Shown: piece after piece, positions 16,024 through 24,943 of the stretch | Layout: every line of letters begins with the position of its first letter | Position numbering within the stretch: position 1 is the first letter of the stretch | Source: Streptomyces capitiformicae | GTDB lineage: Bacteria; Actinomycetota; Actinomycetes; Streptomycetales; Streptomycetaceae | NCBI RefSeq assembly: GCF_002214185.1 | Contig: NZ_CP022161.1 | Span: 1,612,001-1,676,000 of the forward strand | Length of the DNA: 64,000 nucleotides | Reading direction: 5' to 3' | Notes under the pieces: model-generated | Database searches by the model: none | Told to the model about the DNA's origin: nothing | The model's input: only the letters and a program-made list of their open reading frames with translations | Position numbers and translations under genes: made by a program

Positions 16024-17580
16024 TCATATCCATTCCAGCCTCCACAGCCGGAACACGCCGGTCCCGTCCGACAGATGCTGCGCCCCGCCGACGTCCTCGG
16101 TGCTGAGGACGTACTCGTTGCGCTGCCACAGCGGAATCAGCGGCACGTCCTGCGCCACGACCTCCTGCAGTTGCCGGAATGCGGCCGCGGCCCCGCTGCG
16201 GTCCTCGTAGCGGCGGCTGTCCTGGATGAGCCGGTCGGCCACCCCGCTGCTGTAGCCGTTCTTGAGGGAGCCGCCGGTGCCGACGAGGGGCCCGCTGAAG
16301 GCGTCGGGGTCGGGGTAGTCGGCGACCCGGCCGACGGCGTACGCGTCCAGTTCCCCGGCGGCGTAACGCCGCTGGAAGTCCGTCCGCTCGTACGCCTTCG
16401 TCGTGACCGCGAACAGCCCGCTCGCCTCCAGCTGGGACTTCAGCTCGGCGGCCTCGGCGGCGGCCGACTCCCGGCCTTCTGCGTATCCGTAGGTGAGGCG
16501 CACCGGCATGTCCACCCCGGCCGCGTCGAGCAGTTCGCGGGCCCGCTGGGGGTCGGGCTTGGGGTACGTGTCGAAGAACGAGGTCGTGTGCCCCGTGACG
16601 CCGGTCGGGATCAGCGAGTACAGCGGGTCGGTGGTGCCCCCGTAGACGTCGGCGACCAGCTTCTCCCGGTTGACCAGCGAGGCCAGCGCCTGCCGTACCC
16701 GGCGGTCCTGAAGGGGCGAGCTCGCACGTACGTCGAGGACCAGATTGCGGGTCTCGGTGCTGTCGGCCTCCGTCACCCGCTGGTCGGGGGCGCCGGCCGT
16801 CAGCCCGGCCGGCACGGTGGACGGCAGTGCCCGTGTGGCGACGTCGACCTGCCGCGCCGTCCACGCCGCCTCCAGCGCCGCCGAGTCCTCGTAGTAGCGC
16901 ACGAGGACGGGGCCGCCGGTGTCCTGGACGGCGCCCTGGTAGGCGTCGTTGGGCCGCAGGCCGGCCTGCTTGTCCTTCTCGTACGAGGTCAGGACGTACG
17001 GTCCGGTTCCGTCGGCGCCGCCGTCGGTGCGCAGCCGGTCTGTCGGGTACTTCGTGCGGTCGACGATCGCCCCGGCGCCGGTGGCCAGCTTGAACGGGAA
17101 CGTGGCGTCCGGCACGGAGAGGCGGAAGCTGACGGACAGTCCGCTCGCGCTGACCGACTGGACGGTGTCGAGCAGCGAGGCGGGGCCGGCGTCGGAGTTG
17201 ATGCGCAGGACCCGTTCGAAGGAGTACTTCACATCCAGGCCGGTCATCGTGCGCCCGCTCGGGAACGTCAGCCCGTCCCGCAGGGTGCAGCGGTAGACGG
17301 TGAGCGCGTTGCCGACGAACTCGCAGCTCCGGGCCGCGTCAGGGACGGGGGTGGCGGCGCCCGGTTCGAACGTCAGCAGCGACTGGAAGACATTGCCGAA
17401 CAGGGCCCAGGAGCCGGCGTCGTACGCCCCGGCCGGGTCGAGCGAGGTGATCGTGTCGGTCGTGCCGACCGTGATCGTCCTGTTCTCGTCCCGCTGGGCC
17501 GGCATGAGCTGCCAGCCGCCCACCGCCGCGATCGCCAGCACCAGCAGCGACGCGAGAATCCGCAAGCGAACCGACTGCAC
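16024..17580 (-). CDS. ABC transporter peptide-type substrate-binding protein (SBP_bac_5)
   Basis: This encodes 518 residues from GTG 17580, chosen because GGGAGGGG lies five bases upstream; the frame is open to 17619. An N-terminal hydrophobic segment (SLLVLAIAAVGGW) is an anchor or signal without a lipobox cysteine. The mature part follows the oligopeptide-binding family: TITVGTTDTITSLDPAGAYD, then the signature GLDVKYSFERVL, a GTGPYVLTSYEKD block and VRQALASLVNREKL. It should capture peptides or related solutes outside the membrane for an ABC importer. No permease or ATPase gene is adjacent, so it is an orphan or serves a distant transporter. An 11-bp repeat array follows its stop codon. 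Confidence 0.9.
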   Translation of the reverse strand: MQSVRLRILASLLVLAIAAVGGWQLMPAQRDENRTITVGTTDTITSLDPAGAYDAGSWALFGNVFQSLLTFEPGAATPVPDAARSCEFVGNALTVYRCTLRDGLTFPSGRTMTGLDVKYSFERVLRINSDAGPASLLDTVQSVSASGLSVSFRLSVPDATFPFKLATGAGAIVDRTKYPTDRLRTDGGADGTGPYVLTSYEKDKQAGLRPNDAYQGAVQDTGGPVLVRYYEDSAALEAAWTARQVDVATRALPSTVPAGLTAGAPDQRVTEADSTETRNLVLDVRASSPLQDRRVRQALASLVNREKLVADVYGGTTDPLYSLIPTGVTGHTTSFFDTYPKPDPQRARELLDAAGVDMPVRLTYGYAEGRESAAAEAAELKSQLEASGLFAVTTKAYERTDFQRRYAAGELDAYAVGRVADYPDPDAFSGPLVGTGGSLKNGYSSGVADRLIQDSRRYEDRSGAAAAFRQLQEVVAQDVPLIPLWQRNEYVLSTEDVGGAQHLSDGTGVFRLWRLEWI

Positions 17581-17770
17581 GGCGCCCCTCCCAAGACCCC
17601 CACCCGGTCCACGACGCACAGTGGTTGCGAGGTGGCGCGGATCACCTAACCACAGGGGTTTGTGTGGGGGGAAGAGGGATCTTGTTTAGTTGATAAAGAA
17701 CTCACCGAGAGCGCTACTTGACGCCCGCCAGGACTTCTTGACGGCCCGTCACACAAGAACTGACGGCCGC

Positions 17771-19117
17771 TCATGCCTGCTTCGACGCCAGTTCCACCAC
17801 CGTGATGTCCGACGGCGCCCCCACCCGCACCGGCGGCCCCCACGCGCCCGCGCCGCGGGTGACGTAGAGCTGGGTGTCGCCGTAGCGTTCGAGGCCCACG
17901 AGGGTGGGGTTGACGGCTGCGGCGACGTAGTTCACGGGCCACATCTGGCCGCCGTGGGTGTGACCTGAGAGCTGGAGGTCGACGCCGTGGTCGACGGCGT
18001 CGTGGATCTGGACGGGCTGGTGGGCGAGGAGCACGACGGCCCGCGAGGTGTCCCGGTCGCCGAGCGCCTTCGCGAAGTCGGGGCCCATGCCCTCGTCCTC
18101 GCCCGCCACGTCGTTCACGCCGGCGAGGTCGAGGTACGGCAGCTCCCGGCGGGCGTTCTCCAAGGGGGTCAGGCCCAGTCGCCGTACCTCCTCGACCCAC
18201 TGTTCGGCGCCGGAGAAGTACTCGTGGTTGCCGGTGACGAAGTAGCTGCCGTGCCGTGCCTTCAGACCCGCGAGGGGCGCCGCCGCCGGGCCCAGGTCCG
18301 CCACACTGCCGTCGACCAGGTCGCCGACGACCGCGATCAGGTCGGGCTGCGTCGAATTGATCGTGTCGACGACCTTCTGCGCGAAGCCCCGGCCCAGCAG
18401 CGGGCCGAGGTGGATGTCGCTGACCACCGCGATCCGGAAACCGTGGGCCGCGCGCGGGAGTTTCGCCAGCGGCACGGTGACGCGCTTGACCTTGGGGCCG
18501 CGTACGACGCCGTAGGTGCCGTAGCCGACGGTGCCCACGGCCGCGGCGGCGACGGCGCCGCCGACCACGCGGGAGACGAAGAGGCGGCGGGAGGGGTCGA
18601 GCGAGGGGGCGTTGGAGGCGTTCGCGGCCGGTTGCGCGGGCTCGGCGGACGCGTACTCGGCGGACGCGGGGTCGGCGGACGCGGACTCGGCGAGGTCGTC
18701 GGTCGGCTCCGTGGGCTTCGCACCCGCCGGGACCGGCTGCGGCTCGCGTACGACTGGCTCCGGCTGCTCCACGGGGGCGGGGGCCGGGGCGGGGGCGCGC
18801 CGGGCCACCAGGCGGCGCACGAGGGGCCGTACGAGCTCCCCCGCCAGCAGGGCGAGCAGGAGGTACAGCGTGAGGGCGAGCCACATGAAGCCCGGCCACG
18901 TCAGCGTCTGCTGCAACCAGAAGGGGGCGCCGCCCCGCTCGGCGACGAAGCCGGCCACCATCAGCAGCGGACCGGCGATGAACACGCCGGTGCCCACGCG
19001 CCGTGCGAGCCCCGGCCCGCGTGTCGTGTCGCGCACCAGACGGCGCCACGCGTACCAGTGCAGGGCCGCGAAGGCGGCCAGCACCAGCACGGCCACGAGA
19101 ACGAAAACTACGACCAT
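17771..19117 (-). CDS. Membrane-anchored metallophosphoesterase
   Basis: This encodes 448 residues from ATG 19117 (MVVVFVLVAVLVL). About four membrane segments occupy the first 115 residues. A Pro/Ala/Glu-rich linker follows to about 200, then a second hydrophobic stretch after RRLFVSR. The calcineurin-like phosphoesterase domain carries the metal-binding motifs in order: VSDIHLG, GDLVDG, GNHEYF, LLAHQP and SGHTHGGQMWP. Similar proteins (YkuE/YaeI type) hydrolyse phosphodiesters such as UDP-diacylglucosamine or act on envelope lipids; the substrate here is not determined. A SCO4848-family membrane protein is encoded just upstream on the same strand, 16 bases away, so they may share a transcript. 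Confidence 0.92.
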   Translation of the reverse strand: MVVVFVLVAVLVLAAFAALHWYAWRRLVRDTTRGPGLARRVGTGVFIAGPLLMVAGFVAERGGAPFWLQQTLTWPGFMWLALTLYLLLALLAGELVRPLVRRLVARRAPAPAPAPVEQPEPVVREPQPVPAGAKPTEPTDDLAESASADPASAEYASAEPAQPAANASNAPSLDPSRRLFVSRVVGGAVAAAAVGTVGYGTYGVVRGPKVKRVTVPLAKLPRAAHGFRIAVVSDIHLGPLLGRGFAQKVVDTINSTQPDLIAVVGDLVDGSVADLGPAAAPLAGLKARHGSYFVTGNHEYFSGAEQWVEEVRRLGLTPLENARRELPYLDLAGVNDVAGEDEGMGPDFAKALGDRDTSRAVVLLAHQPVQIHDAVDHGVDLQLSGHTHGGQMWPVNYVAAAVNPTLVGLERYGDTQLYVTRGAGAWGPPVRVGAPSDITVVELASKQA

Positions 19118-19133
19118 GGCGCCGTGCTCCCCG

Positions 19134-19376
19134 CTATGCCGTCTTCCGGAGGGCGCGCACTCCGCGCAACCCGATGACCCCGATGACCGTCCCAAGGACA
19201 AAGGAGACGACCGCGAGCGTCAGATGCACCCAGAAGTACGCCGTCGGGTCGCCCGCGTCGTCGAACGCGAGCCCACTCCCGTCCTTCCACAGGTTCTTGA
19301 CGAAAGTGATCCAGATGACCCAGCTCCACACCCCGAAGGCGAGCAGGAACCAGGAGAGGGGGCGGCTGAGCTTCAT
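19134..19376 (-). CDS. SCO4848-family small membrane protein
   Basis: This encodes 80 residues starting at ATG 19376 (MKLSRPLSWFLLAFGVWSW). Two membrane helices are visible, at about residues 7-27 and 48-70, the latter FWVHLTLAVVSFVLGTVIGV. From memory it belongs to the conserved actinobacterial SCO4848 family, found beside the D,D-carboxypeptidase gene exactly as here (divergent, about 130 bases apart). The function is unknown; conservation of the neighbourhood hints at a cell-envelope role. The frame is open further upstream, but codon use before 19376 is not gene-like. Confidence 0.85.
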   Translation of the reverse strand: MKLSRPLSWFLLAFGVWSWVIWITFVKNLWKDGSGLAFDDAGDPTAYFWVHLTLAVVSFVLGTVIGVIGLRGVRALRKTA

Positions 19377-19509
19377 GGATTCAGTATCGCCGTCGCCCGC
19401 GCGGTTCTCGCGCCGGGGTGCGCGCGGGGACGGGGGTGCGAGTACGAGTCTGCGCGCCACCGGGCACCGCGGTGGGATTTACCGGTGGGAGCCATGTACT
19501 TTCTCGATC

Positions 19510-20829
19510 GTGCCCGCCTCCAAGAAGACCGCCAGGCGCTCCCTGCTGGTCACCTCCGCCACTGCTGTGTCCTTCTCGTTGACGTCCATGACGTCGTTGG
19601 CGTTCGCCCCGGCCGCGTTCGCCGCCGATCCGACACCGAGTTCGACACCGAGTTCGAGCGCCTCGCCGTCCGCGACTCCCCCGGCGACCATGTCGACCGT
19701 CGGCGGTGAACTGCTGGGCAAGCCGGGTACGCAGGCGAACCTGGGCAGCGACGCGCCCGTGCTGCCCAAGGACATCAGCGCGCGTTCGTGGATCGTCGCG
19801 GACGCCGAGTCGGGCGAGGTGCTGGCCGCGCACAACGCGCACTGGCGACTGGCACCGGCGAGCACGCTGAAGATGCTGTTCGCGGACACGCTGCTGCCGA
19901 AGTTCAACAAGGACGAGAAGCACAAGGTCGTCAACGCCGACCTCGCGGGCGTCGGCTCCGGCTCCAGCATGGTCGGCATAAAGGAGAACGAGACGTACAC
20001 CGTCCACGATCTGTGGCTCGGCGTCTTCCTTCGCTCCGGCAACGACGCGGTGCACGTCCTGTCCGCGATGAACGGCGGCGTCAAGCAGAGCGTCGCGGAC
20101 ATGAACGCGCACGCCGAGGAGCTCCAGGCCCTCGACACGCACGCAGTCAACCCGGACGGGTACGACGCCAAGGGGCAGGTCTCGTCGGCGTACGACCTGA
20201 CGCTGATCGCGAGGTCGGGGCTGCAGAAGAAGGACTTCCGGGAGTACTGCTCGACCGTGCGGGCGCAGTTCCCGGGTGCGACCAAGAAGGGCAAGAACGG
20301 GAAGAAGACCCGCTCCTCCTTCGAGATCCAGAACACGAATCGGCTGCTCACGGGTGCCAGTGGTCTCGACGCCTATCAGGGCATCGCGGGTGTGAAGAAC
20401 GGCAACACGACGAACGCGGGGGCGACGTTCACCGGCGTCGCGGAGCGGGACGGGCGGGTGCTGCTCGTCACCGTCATGCACCCGGAGAAGGACGAGCACA
20501 ACCAGGTCTACAAGGAGACCGCGAGCCTGTTGGACTGGGGGTTCAAGGCGGCGGGGAAGGCGACCCCGGTGGGGGAGCTTGTTCCGCCCAAGGGGGCCGA
20601 CACGGATACCTCCGATGGTGACGCCGAGTCGACTGCTCAGCCGAAGGCCACCGCGTCTGCCTCCGGCGGGGCGGGGGGCAAGGCCGTGGCCGCGGGTACC
20701 GCCGAAGGGTCCAGCGGAGTTGGGGTTGCGCTGGGGATCACCGGCGGTGTGTTGGTGTTGCTGGCCGGTGGGGCGTATCTGGTGAATCGGAAGTGGCCTG
20801 GGAGTAAGGACCGGGGAGCGTCTGCCTAG
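19510..20829 (+). CDS. D-alanyl-D-alanine carboxypeptidase (penicillin-binding protein, peptidase S11)
   Basis: This encodes 439 residues from GTG 19510; the frame is open far upstream, but the signal peptide (KKTARRSLLVTS... AFAPAAFAAD) fixes this start. The catalytic motifs are SxxK as STLK at about residue 117, SxN as SGN at about 175, and KTG replaced by KNG at about 295 (GVKNGNTT). A Ser/Thr/Pro-rich spacer precedes the domain, and a C-terminal membrane helix (GVALGITGGVLVLLAGGAYLV) follows, so the enzyme faces the cell wall. It trims the terminal D-Ala of peptidoglycan stem peptides. The KNG variant occurs in some actinobacterial members as I recall, so activity is likely. Its stop codon overlaps the opposite gene's stop within CTAG. 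Confidence 0.9.
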   Translation: MPASKKTARRSLLVTSATAVSFSLTSMTSLAFAPAAFAADPTPSSTPSSSASPSATPPATMSTVGGELLGKPGTQANLGSDAPVLPKDISARSWIVADAESGEVLAAHNAHWRLAPASTLKMLFADTLLPKFNKDEKHKVVNADLAGVGSGSSMVGIKENETYTVHDLWLGVFLRSGNDAVHVLSAMNGGVKQSVADMNAHAEELQALDTHAVNPDGYDAKGQVSSAYDLTLIARSGLQKKDFREYCSTVRAQFPGATKKGKNGKKTRSSFEIQNTNRLLTGASGLDAYQGIAGVKNGNTTNAGATFTGVAERDGRVLLVTVMHPEKDEHNQVYKETASLLDWGFKAAGKATPVGELVPPKGADTDTSDGDAESTAQPKATASASGGAGGKAVAAGTAEGSSGVGVALGITGGVLVLLAGGAYLVNRKWPGSKDRGASA

Positions 20830-21776
20830 TTGGTGCCGGTCGCGGGCTGCCGGTCGTTGGTGGCTGGTCGCGCCCGCGCGGCGGAGCCGCGTGTGTCACA
20901 GCCCCGCGCCCCTTCATCGGCCGGTGCTTCCTCGGAACCCTCTGCCGTCCATGCCGCGCAGTACAGCAGCAGCTTCGCCGTGAAGTTGATCCACAGCAAC
21001 AGGGCGACGGGGACTCCGAACGCGCCGTACATGCTCTTCGAGGCGACGCCCTGCATGTAGCCGCTGAGGAGGAGTTTGAGGAGTTCGAAGCCCACGGCGC
21101 CGAGGAGGGCGGCCACGATCAGGCGGCGGCGGGGTGGCTGGACGCCCGGCAGCAGGGTGAGGGCGTAGAGGAGGAGCAGGAAGTCGGCCAGTACGGCGAC
21201 GGTGAAGGCGGCGATCTGGAGGAGGACGCCGCCCCAGCCGTCCCGGTCGATGCCGAGTTGGTCGGCGATCCGGCCGACCATGGACGAGGCGACGGTGGAG
21301 GCGACGAGGGAGACGAGGACCGCGCCGCCGAGGCCGAGGAGGACGCCCGCGTCCTTGGCCCTGGCCAGGACGGGGTTCTCGTCGGGGTCCGGCTTCTCCC
21401 ACACCGCGCGCAGACAGCCCCGCATCTCGCCGACCCACCAGATGCCGGTGAAGAGCAGCAGGGCGCCGGCGATGATCCCGACGGTGCCGGCGTTGTCGAC
21501 CAGGCCGCCGATGTCGAGCTGGTCGGAGATGCCGGGGATCTGGTCGGCGATCTTGTCCTCCAGCTCCTGTTGCCGGTCCTTGCCGAGGGTCGCCGCGGCG
21601 ATGGCGGCGGCCACGGTCAGCAGCGGGAACAGCGCCAGGAAGCTGATGAAGGTCATCGCCGCGGCCAGCCGTGTCCACTTCACCCGCTCCAGCCGTTCGT
21701 ACGACCGCCACGCGTGCGTGGCCATCAAACGCTCGGCCAAGGGGCCGACCCCGGGAAGCTTTTTCAGCCAGTCCAT
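20826..21776 (-). CDS. YihY/BrkB-family inner membrane protein
   Basis: This encodes 316 residues from ATG 21776. The family signature FISFLALFPLLTVAAAIA follows a short amphipathic N-terminus. Six membrane segments are visible, ending with GAFGVPVALLLWINFTAKLLLYCAAW, the typical last YihY block. The family was once called 'ribonuclease BN' and 'virulence factor BrkB'; its actual role is unknown, though envelope or lipid functions are discussed. The C-terminal tail is a low-complexity cytoplasmic extension. The stop codon (20826-20828) overlaps the stop of the convergent carboxypeptidase gene. Confidence 0.92.
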   Translation of the reverse strand: MDWLKKLPGVGPLAERLMATHAWRSYERLERVKWTRLAAAMTFISFLALFPLLTVAAAIAAATLGKDRQQELEDKIADQIPGISDQLDIGGLVDNAGTVGIIAGALLLFTGIWWVGEMRGCLRAVWEKPDPDENPVLARAKDAGVLLGLGGAVLVSLVASTVASSMVGRIADQLGIDRDGWGGVLLQIAAFTVAVLADFLLLLYALTLLPGVQPPRRRLIVAALLGAVGFELLKLLLSGYMQGVASKSMYGAFGVPVALLLWINFTAKLLLYCAAWTAEGSEEAPADEGARGCDTRGSAARARPATNDRQPATGTN

Positions 21777-21992
21777 GATCCGACTCTGCCCTCGTCGTAG
21801 TGACCCGAAGCGTCACGGCCCGGGGGCCGGATGACCCGAGTACCCCGAAGGGCCGGGAACTACGGCGGTCCTGACCGACAACCCATCAATCACCCATTTC
21901 GGTGAGGCGGCGGAGCAGCCGTGCCGGTGCGCCCACCGCACGGACATTTACGGCGATACGGTCGCGAGCATGCCAGCCGCAGCCTCCTCCGA

Positions 21993-22106
21993 CCGCTTGT
22001 ACCTACGGCTGCCGCTTGTACCTACGGCTGCCGCTTGTACCGAACGCTGCCGCTTGTACCGAACGCTGCCGCTTGTACCTACGGCTGCCGCTTGTACCTG
22101 CGGCTG
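21993..22106 (+). repeat. 19-bp tandem repeat array, six copies, upstream of SDR gene
   Basis: Six head-to-tail copies of CCGCTTGTACCTACGGCTG occupy 21993-22106. Copies three and four carry GAACGCTG in place of TACGGCTG, and copy six has one change. The array lies about 155 bases before the start of the reductase at 22261, in the region between that gene and the divergent YihY gene. The 19-base period is close to two helical turns, so a protein bound to each unit would face the same side. Confidence 0.9.
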
Positions 22107-22180
22107 CCCGAATCCCGCGAACCATGCCGGGAGTTGGACCCGCGGGGTGTTCGTTCGGACATGGCACGCCGCCTCGCCCT

Positions 22181-22230
22181 CTGAACCCCCTGGAACCCCC
22201 TGGAACCCCCTGGAACCCCCTGGAACCCCC
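22181..22230 (+). repeat. 10-bp tandem repeat, five copies, in leader of SDR gene
   Basis: Five copies of TGGAACCCCC, the first being CTGAACCCCC, run from 22181 to 22230. The array ends about 20 bases before the AGGAG ribosome site of the gene at 22261. It is C-rich and A-poor and could be a slippage tract; in RNA it would be unstructured. Confidence 0.9.
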
Positions 22231-22260
22231 TGCCCCCACCCATCCTCCCCAGGAGCTGTC

Positions 22261-23016
22261 ATGAAGGACGCCCTCGGCACCCCCCAGTCCCTGCTGGTCC
22301 TCGGCGGTACGTCGGACATCGCGCTCGCCACCGCGCGCCGCCTGATCGCCCGGCGCACCCGCACGGTGTGGCTGGCGGGTCGCCCGTCGCCCGATCTGGA
22401 GAAGGCGGCCGCCCATCTGCGCGGCCTGGGCGCCGACACCCACACCATCACCTTCGACGCGCTCGACCCCGGGTCCCACGAGATGACCCTCGGCAAGATC
22501 TTCGCCGAGGGGGACGTCGACATGGTGCTGCTCGCCTTCGGCATGCTCGGCGGCCAGGCCAGGGACGAACGCGACCCGATGGCCGCCGTACGGGTCGCCC
22601 AGACCAACTACACCGGCGCCGTGTCGGCCGGCCTGGTCTGCGCGCGGGCCCTCCAGGCGCAGGGCCACGGCTCACTCGTCGTCCTGTCCTCCGTCGCCGC
22701 CGAGCGCGCCCGCCGCTCCGACTTCATCTACGGTTCCGCCAAGGCGGGCCTCGACACCTTCACCCAGGGCCTCGGCGACGCCCTCCACGGCACCGGCGTC
22801 CACGTCATGGTCGTACGCCCCGGCTTCGTCCGCACCCGCATGACCGACGGCCACCCGGAGACCCGCCTGGGGACCACCCCGGAGGCGGTGGCGACGGCCA
22901 TCGAACTGGGCCTGCGCCGCCGCTCGGAGACGGTATGGGTGCCGGGGGCGATGCGCCTGGTGATGTCGGCACTGCGGCACGTCCCGAGGGGGTTGTTCCG
23001 TCGACTGCCGCTGTAA
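22261..23016 (+). CDS. SDR-family reductase, DprE2-like (decaprenylphosphoryl ketosugar reductase type)
   Basis: This encodes 251 residues from ATG 22261 behind CCAGGAGCTGTC, a good ribosome site. The Rossmann motif is unusual for SDRs, LVLGGTSDIALATARR (GGTSxI), which is typical of DprE2-like enzymes. The catalytic residues are SSVAAERAR (Ser) and YGSAKAG (YxxxK). DprE2 works with DprE1 in arabinofuranose donor synthesis for mycobacterial walls. In Streptomyces the same fold may epimerise or reduce other polyprenyl sugars, and no DprE1 gene is adjacent. A hydrophobic patch near the C-terminus (MRLVMSALRHVPRGLF) resembles the membrane-docking end of the family. Two tandem-repeat arrays lie upstream. 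Confidence 0.85.
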   Translation: MKDALGTPQSLLVLGGTSDIALATARRLIARRTRTVWLAGRPSPDLEKAAAHLRGLGADTHTITFDALDPGSHEMTLGKIFAEGDVDMVLLAFGMLGGQARDERDPMAAVRVAQTNYTGAVSAGLVCARALQAQGHGSLVVLSSVAAERARRSDFIYGSAKAGLDTFTQGLGDALHGTGVHVMVVRPGFVRTRMTDGHPETRLGTTPEAVATAIELGLRRRSETVWVPGAMRLVMSALRHVPRGLFRRLPL

Positions 23017-23020
23017 CCCG

Positions 23021-23602
23021 TCAGTGGGCCGGAAGCGACGTGTCCCCCGACGGAGCGCCCGGCTGTGGCGGCACGACCGACCCACCGAAGGCGAACTCAC
23101 GGAGCTTGCGCCAGACCCCGTCCGCGCCCTGCTCGTAGAGCGCGAATCCGTCACAAGGCCACTCGGCCTCATAATCGGCGAGCTCCTCGAACGCCCGGTC
23201 CATCGCCTCCTCGGAGATGCCGTGCGCCACCGTGACGTGCGGGTGGTACGGGAAGTTGAGCTCGCGCGCCACCGGCCCCGACGCGTCCCGGACCTGCTTC
23301 TGCAACCACGCGCAGGCCTCGGCCCCCTCGACGACCTGCACATACACAACGGGCGACAGCGGCCGGAAGGTTCCCGTACCGGACAACCGCATCGGGAAGG
23401 GCCGACCGGCGGCCGCGACCTCGCTGAGGTGCGCCTCGATCGCCGGCAGATCCGCCTCCTCGACCTCCGTCGGCGGCAACAACGTGACATGCGTGGGGAT
23501 ACCGTGAGCCGCGGCGTCGCCGAAGCCCGCGCGCCGCTCCTGGAGCTGGCTGCCATGGGGCTCCGGGACCGCGATCGACACACCGATCGTTACGGTCCCC
23601 AC
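23021..23602 (-). CDS. 2'-5' RNA ligase / cyclic phosphodiesterase (LigT) superfamily protein
   Basis: This encodes 193 residues from ATG 23602. The two HxT-type motifs that define the 2H phosphoesterase fold are present: PTHVTLLPP at about residue 37 and YHPHVTVAHG at about 121. Members hydrolyse 2',3'-cyclic nucleotides or ligate tRNA halves in vitro; the physiological substrate is usually unknown. The stop faces the SDR gene convergently, four bases away. The gene lies downstream of trpS on the same strand, separated by about 260 bases without a gene, so co-transcription is possible but unproven. Confidence 0.88.
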   Translation of the reverse strand: MGTVTIGVSIAVPEPHGSQLQERRAGFGDAAAHGIPTHVTLLPPTEVEEADLPAIEAHLSEVAAAGRPFPMRLSGTGTFRPLSPVVYVQVVEGAEACAWLQKQVRDASGPVARELNFPYHPHVTVAHGISEEAMDRAFEELADYEAEWPCDGFALYEQGADGVWRKLREFAFGGSVVPPQPGAPSGDTSLPAH

Positions 23603-23864
23603 GTCGTCTCCTGTCGTCGTGTCATGCGTCCGTGTCTGTCATCTGTGGTTGTGCCGTACGTACTTGTGTCGTACATACTTGTGTACTCGTCTCGTACGAC
23701 GCTGCCGTGCGGGTCGGGTCGCACGACCCCGCCGAGGCGCGCCACCGGCTATCGACTGTACGGCCACGGCGGTGTTCCGGGCAGGCGCAGCCGTAGTGAT
23801 GTACGGCGCTGTCGGTGGTGCGGCCGGTGGTGCGATCGGCGCTCGGGTGTCGTGGTGGTGCGGC

Positions 23865-24878
23865 TCAGTGCTTGGCGGGCAGGAAGCCCACCTTGTCGTA
23901 GGCCTGGGAGAGGGTCTCCGCGGCGACGGCACGCGCCTTCTCGGCACCCTTGGCCAGGATCGAGTCGAGCGTCTCCGGGTCGTCAAGATACTGCTGGGTG
24001 CGCTCCCGGAAGGGCGTCACGAACTCGACCATGACCTCGGCGAGGTCCGTCTTGAGCGCACCGTAGCCCTTGCCGACGTACTTCTCCTCCAGTTCCGCGA
24101 TACCCGCTCCGGTGAGGGTCGAGTAGATGGACAGGAGGTTGCTGACGCCCGGCTTCTCGGCGATGTCGAAGCGGATCACGGTGTCGGTGTCGGTGACCGC
24201 GCTCTTGACCTTCTTGGCGGTGGCCTTCGGGTCGTCGAGCAGGTTGATCAACCCCTTTGGGGTCGATGCCGACTTGCTCATCTTGATCGACGGGTCCTGA
24301 AGGTCGTAGATCTTCCCCGTCTCCTTCAGGATGTACGGCTTCGGGATCGTGAAGGTCTGCCCGAAGCGGCCGTTGAAGCGCTCGGCGAGGTCGCGCGTGA
24401 GCTCGATGTGCTGGCGCTGGTCCTCGCCGACCGGGACCTCGTTGGCCTGGTAGAGCAGGATGTCCGCGACCTGGAGGATCGGGTACGTGAAGAGGCCGAC
24501 GCTCGCGCGGTCGGCGCCCTGCTTGGCGGACTTGTCCTTGAACTGGGTCATGCGGGACGCCTCGCCGAAGCCGGTGAGGCAGTTCATGATCCAGGCGAGC
24601 TGGGCGTGCTCGGGGACATGACTCTGGACGAAGAGCGTGCACCGCTCCGGGTCGAGACCGGCGGCGAGCAGCTGGGCGGCGGCGAGCCGGGTGTTGGCGC
24701 GCAGGTCAGCCGGGTCCTGCGCCACCGTGATCGCGTGCAGGTCGACGATCATGTAGAACGCGTCGTGGGACTCCTGCAGGGCCACCCACTGGCGCACGGC
24801 GCCGAGGTAGTTGCCGAGGTGGAACGAGCCGGCGGTGGGCTGGATGCCGGAGAGCACGCGGGGTCGATCTGAGGCCAT
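23865..24878 (-). CDS. trpS: Tryptophanyl-tRNA synthetase
   Basis: This encodes 337 residues from ATG 24878 ([17 protein letters not shown]), the usual bacterial TrpRS length. It charges tRNA-Trp with tryptophan using ATP in the cytoplasm. The class I signatures are present: [11 protein letters not shown] (HIGH box equivalent) and KMSKSAST (KMSKS loop). [23 protein letters not shown] is the conserved dimer/ATP region. The in-frame extension to 25247 has no family similarity. By neighbourhood it corresponds to the housekeeping copy (trpS2 in S. coelicolor, from memory) rather than the auxiliary indolmycin-resistant copy. It is divergent from the ECF sigma gene, sharing a 100-base promoter region. 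I see no T-box or attenuator. Confidence 0.96.
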   Translation of the reverse strand: MASDRPRVLSGIQPTAGSFHLGNYLGAVRQWVALQESHDAFYMIVDLHAITVAQDPADLRANTRLAAAQLLAAGLDPERCTLFVQSHVPEHAQLAWIMNCLTGFGEASRMTQFKDKSAKQGADRASVGLFTYPILQVADILLYQANEVPVGEDQRQHIELTRDLAERFNGRFGQTFTIPKPYILKETGKIYDLQDPSIKMSKSASTPKGLINLLDDPKATAKKVKSAVTDTDTVIRFDIAEKPGVSNLLSIYSTLTGAGIAELEEKYVGKGYGALKTDLAEVMVEFVTPFRERTQQYLDDPETLDSILAKGAEKARAVAAETLSQAYDKVGFLPAKH

Positions 24879-24943
24879 GTTCACCATTCTCTCAGGTGTG
24901 GCGGCCCGTTCCGGAACCGACCGGAAACAGATGTGACACGGGT

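Noticed and set aside
15878..16864. Minus-strand frame covering the 11-bp array and extending over the peptide-binding gene
   Set aside because: It is in a different frame from the transporter protein over most of its length and has Arg-rich shadow composition; only the array itself is periodic.
21993..22106. Possible CRISPR array
   Set aside because: Units are contiguous with no spacers, and no cas-like gene is nearby. The same applies to the 8-, 10- and 11-bp arrays.
21970..22260. Plus-strand frame through the 19-bp array fused to the reductase
   Set aside because: The reductase has an excellent ribosome site at 22261 and family homology begins there; upstream residues are repeat-derived.
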